DNA from: Caulobacter sp.
Lineage (GTDB): Bacteria > Pseudomonadota > Alphaproteobacteria > Caulobacterales > Caulobacteraceae
DNA: 9,759 nt
Assembly (NCBI GenBank): GCA_028291125.1
Contig: JAQGIN010000450.1
Location: 1-9,759, forward strand
Direction: 5' to 3'
Below, piece after piece: positions 5,520 through 9,759 of this stretch. The first letter of the stretch is position 1; the number at the start of each line of letters is the position of its first letter. A program made the translations under genes and the position numbers. The notes under the pieces are model-generated. The model made no database searches, had not been told where the DNA came from, and saw only the letters and a list, made by a program, of their open reading frames with translations.

Positions 5520-7155
5520 CCTGGCGCCGAACGATGGCGTCGAGGTCGGCGGCGGCCGACAGGGTTCCGAAGCCGCGGCCGCCGTCGCCGGCCAGGCGGC
5601 TGGCCACGAAGGCGTCGGCGACAGCCGGCGGGGCGTGGCGGACCAGCAGCGCCCCCTGCAGCAGCAGGGCCATGTCCTCGGTCAGGCGGCGGGCCTCGGC
5701 CTCGCCGGGAGCGCCGGCCAGCCGGTCGGCCAGACGGGTGGCGGCGGCGTCGAAGCGGCCGTCGACGCCGCGCGCCGCGCCGATCTCGGCCAGATAGGCC
5801 TCCACCGCCGCCGGCTCCTTGCGCAGGGTGCGCAGGACGTCCAGGGCGATGACATTGCCCGAGCCTTCCCAGATGGCGTTCAGCGGCGACTCCCGGAACA
5901 GCCGCGGCATCGGCGTCTCCTCGACGTAGCCGACGCCGCCATGGCACTCCATGCACTCATAGACGAAGTTCGGGTCGCGCTTGGTCAGCCAATATTTGCC
6001 CAGCGCCACGGCCAGGCGGGCGAAGGCGCGGCCCTGGGCGTCGGTGGCGTCGAAGGCGCGGGCCACGCGCAGGGTCAGGGCGGCGGCGGCCTCGTATTCC
6101 AGGGCCAGGTCGGCGACCACCGCCCGCATGGCCGGCTGGTCGATCAGGGTCTTCTGGAAGGCGCGGCGGCCGGCGACGTGATTGACCGCCTCGGCCAGGG
6201 CCCGGCGCATGATCCCCAGGCTGGCGGCCATGGTGTCGAGCCGGGTGTGGTGGACCATGTCGATGATCACCGACACCCCCTGCCCTTCCTCGCCGATCCG
6301 CCAGGCGACGGCGTCGTGATATTCGATCTCGGCCGAGGCGTTGGACTTGTTGCCCAGCTTGTCCTTCAGCCGCATCAGCTGGACGCCGTTGCGCGTCCCG
6401 TCGGGGGCGATGCGTGGGACCAGGAAACAGGTCAGGCCGCCGCCGGCATAGGCCAGGGTCAGAAAGCCGTCGCTCATCGGGGCCGAACAAAACCACTTGT
6501 GGCCAACCAGGCGATACAGGCCGCCGCCGGCCTCCAGCGGATAGGCCTTGGTGCTGTTGGCCCGCACGTCGCTGCCGCCCTGCTTCTCGGTCATGGCCAT
6601 GCCCAGGGTGATCCCGCGCTTGTCGGCGATCGGCCGCAGAGCGCGGTCGTAGTGGCCGCCGATCAGCTTGCCCAACCAGGGCTCGGTGACGTCCCTCTGG
6701 TGGCGCAGGGCCGGGACCGCGGCGTAGGTCATGCTCATCGGACACATCACCCCGGCCTCGGCCTGGGTGAACAGGGCCAGCAGGGCGGCGTGGGCGACAT
6801 GGCCGCCCGGCCCGGCCGTCCAGGCGATGTCATGGACCCGGTGGTTCATGGCCAGGGTCATCAGCTGGTGGTAGCTGGGATGGAACCGCACCTCGTCCAG
6901 GCGGCGGCCGTAGCGGTCGAACACCGTCAGCTCCGGCGGGTAGCGGTTGGCCGCCTCGCCCAGCTCCAGAACCGCCTCGGACCCGACCGCCTCGCCCAGG
7001 GCCGACAGCGGCGCGTCCACCCACACCCCGCCCTCGCGCGTCGCCCCTTCGCGCAGGGCCAGGTCGGCCTCGTAGAAGTTTCGGTCGATCAGGGCCGGCG
7101 GCTGGTTGACGACCTCGTGGGTCTCCAGCTGGGTGCGGGGCGCGAAGCGGGACAT
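5500..7155 (-). CDS. aidB: AidB-like acyl-CoA dehydrogenase-family flavoprotein (alkylation response)
   Basis: 551 residues; E. coli AidB is 541. AidB is an FAD protein of the acyl-CoA dehydrogenase superfamily that is induced by alkylating agents in E. coli and binds DNA; its enzymatic role is unsettled. The AidB-specific N-terminus is present (THEVVNQPPALIDRNFYEAD, then ATREGG), followed by PPEL, RFHPSYH, the flavin-domain motif MTEKQGGSDV (188-197), LVGHKWF and RLKDKLGNKSNAS. IWEGSGN places Glu430 where E. coli has Glu425, and Arg442 where E. coli has Arg437, a residue I recall as linked to DNA binding. The start at 7155 gives the AidB N-terminus with GAGGAG eight bases upstream; an in-frame ATG at 7284 would add 43 unlike residues and lies inside the LexA box. 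It diverges from uvrA, so the repair role is supported by context. A generic isovaleryl-CoA dehydrogenase is the less likely alternative. Confidence 0.92.
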   Translation of the reverse strand: MSRFAPRTQLETHEVVNQPPALIDRNFYEADLALREGATREGGVWVDAPLSALGEAVGSEAVLELGEAANRYPPELTVFDRYGRRLDEVRFHPSYHQLMTLAMNHRVHDIAWTAGPGGHVAHAALLALFTQAEAGVMCPMSMTYAAVPALRHQRDVTEPWLGKLIGGHYDRALRPIADKRGITLGMAMTEKQGGSDVRANSTKAYPLEAGGGLYRLVGHKWFCSAPMSDGFLTLAYAGGGLTCFLVPRIAPDGTRNGVQLMRLKDKLGNKSNASAEIEYHDAVAWRIGEEGQGVSVIIDMVHHTRLDTMAASLGIMRRALAEAVNHVAGRRAFQKTLIDQPAMRAVVADLALEYEAAAALTLRVARAFDATDAQGRAFARLAVALGKYWLTKRDPNFVYECMECHGGVGYVEETPMPRLFRESPLNAIWEGSGNVIALDVLRTLRKEPAAVEAYLAEIGAARGVDGRFDAAATRLADRLAGAPGEAEARRLTEDMALLLQGALLVRHAPPAVADAFVASRLAGDGGRGFGTLSAAADLDAIVRRQAEPLGV

Positions 7156-7219
7156 GGCGGAGGCTCCTCTCGTCTCGCCGCCAGCCTCCTCCAAACCCGG
7201 CCCGGGGGCCAGGGGGACG

Positions 7220-7248
7220 GCCCTGCTGACACCTAGTGTCAGCAGGGC
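7220..7248. promoter_or_regulatory. Strong 13-bp inverted repeat in the aidB leader (putative operator)
   Basis: GCCCTGCTGACAC (7220-7232), three bases CTA, then GTGTCAGCAGGGC (7236-7248) form a perfect 13-bp inverted repeat. It lies 64 bases upstream of the aidB ATG and 28 bases from the LexA box. The core TGACAC-N3-GTGTCA has the size and symmetry of a site for a dimeric TetR- or GntR-type repressor; it would also make a strong mRNA hairpin. It has no T-run on either side. Confidence 0.65.
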
Positions 7249-7274
7249 GCCGAGGGCGTCGGGCGACTCAGCGT

Positions 7275-7302
7275 TTGTTCGCACATTGTTCTTGTGTTAA
7301 TC
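7275..7302 (+). promoter_or_regulatory. Tentative uvrA promoter overlapping the LexA box
   Basis: TTGTTC (7275-7280) and TTAATC (7297-7302) are separated by 16 bases. The match to consensus is modest, but the position would place the LexA box between and over the two elements, as expected for direct SOS repression. Transcription would start near 7309, about 60 bases before the uvrA ATG. Confidence 0.35.
7277..7291. promoter_or_regulatory. LexA (SOS) box between aidB and uvrA
   Basis: GTTC-GCACATT-GTTC is an exact match to the alphaproteobacterial LexA operator GTTC-N7-GTTC. It is 78 bases upstream of the uvrA start and 121 bases upstream of aidB. uvrA is a standard LexA target; aidB could be affected from the same site. 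Confidence 0.85.
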
Positions 7303-7369
7303 CCCGCTCCACGCCCTACATATAGCCGTCGCGCCGCATCCTCCCCGCGGCCTCAGCGTTCCGGAAAAC

Positions 7370-9759
<2,390 letters not shown>

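Noticed and set aside
5161..7236. A 691-codon open frame on the plus strand
   Set aside because: It begins inside the DUF1203 gene in another frame and is antisense to nearly all of aidB. The product is Gly/Gln/His/Arg-rich low-complexity sequence, with no ribosome site or domain.
7156..7284. A 43-residue N-terminal extension of AidB from an ATG at 7284
   Set aside because: The extension is unlike AidB N-termini, would start inside the LexA box and would read through the 13-bp inverted repeat; the ATG at 7155 has a good ribosome site.

Overview
The window is GC-rich chromosomal core sequence from an alphaproteobacterium, most likely of the Caulobacterales (Caulobacter/Phenylobacterium type). 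The pointers are the fliX gene divergent from flgI-cheL-flbY, an arrangement I know from Caulobacter; a small rod-binding protein without a muramidase domain; a DksA lacking most zinc cysteines; and a direct-repeat GTTC-N7-GTTC LexA box of the alphaproteobacterial kind. I see no rRNA, tRNA, CRISPR array, insertion sequence or phage gene. This is largely an ordinary housekeeping region; the interest lies in its intergenic regulatory DNA.

Left part (1-2868, minus strand): a Tat-exported DUF885 metallopeptidase-like protein whose C-terminus runs off the window, then dksA with a clear intrinsic terminator and a recognisable promoter, then fliX. Middle (3066-4968, plus strand): flgI (P-ring), cheL (rod-binding domain) and flbY, joined by one-base stop/start overlaps, so very probably one translationally coupled operon. 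The 197-base fliX/flgI gap carries a good sigma-54 promoter for flgI, two FlbD-type repeats, and a CtrA-like box facing fliX. This is a compact flagellar checkpoint switch: FliX controls FlbD, and FlbD would act at both promoters.

Right part: a small DUF1203 gene (plus) converges on aidB (minus), the two stop codons sharing a CTAG. aidB diverges from uvrA (plus, cut off at the right edge). Their shared 214-base gap holds a perfect LexA box next to uvrA and a striking 13-bp inverted repeat in the aidB leader, which no gene explains. Two DNA-damage functions, nucleotide excision repair (UvrA) and the alkylation-response flavoprotein AidB, thus share one control region.

The long plus-strand reading frames opposite the DUF885 gene and opposite aidB are GC-driven shadows and are not annotated as genes. 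No gene-free stretch exceeds 300 bases.
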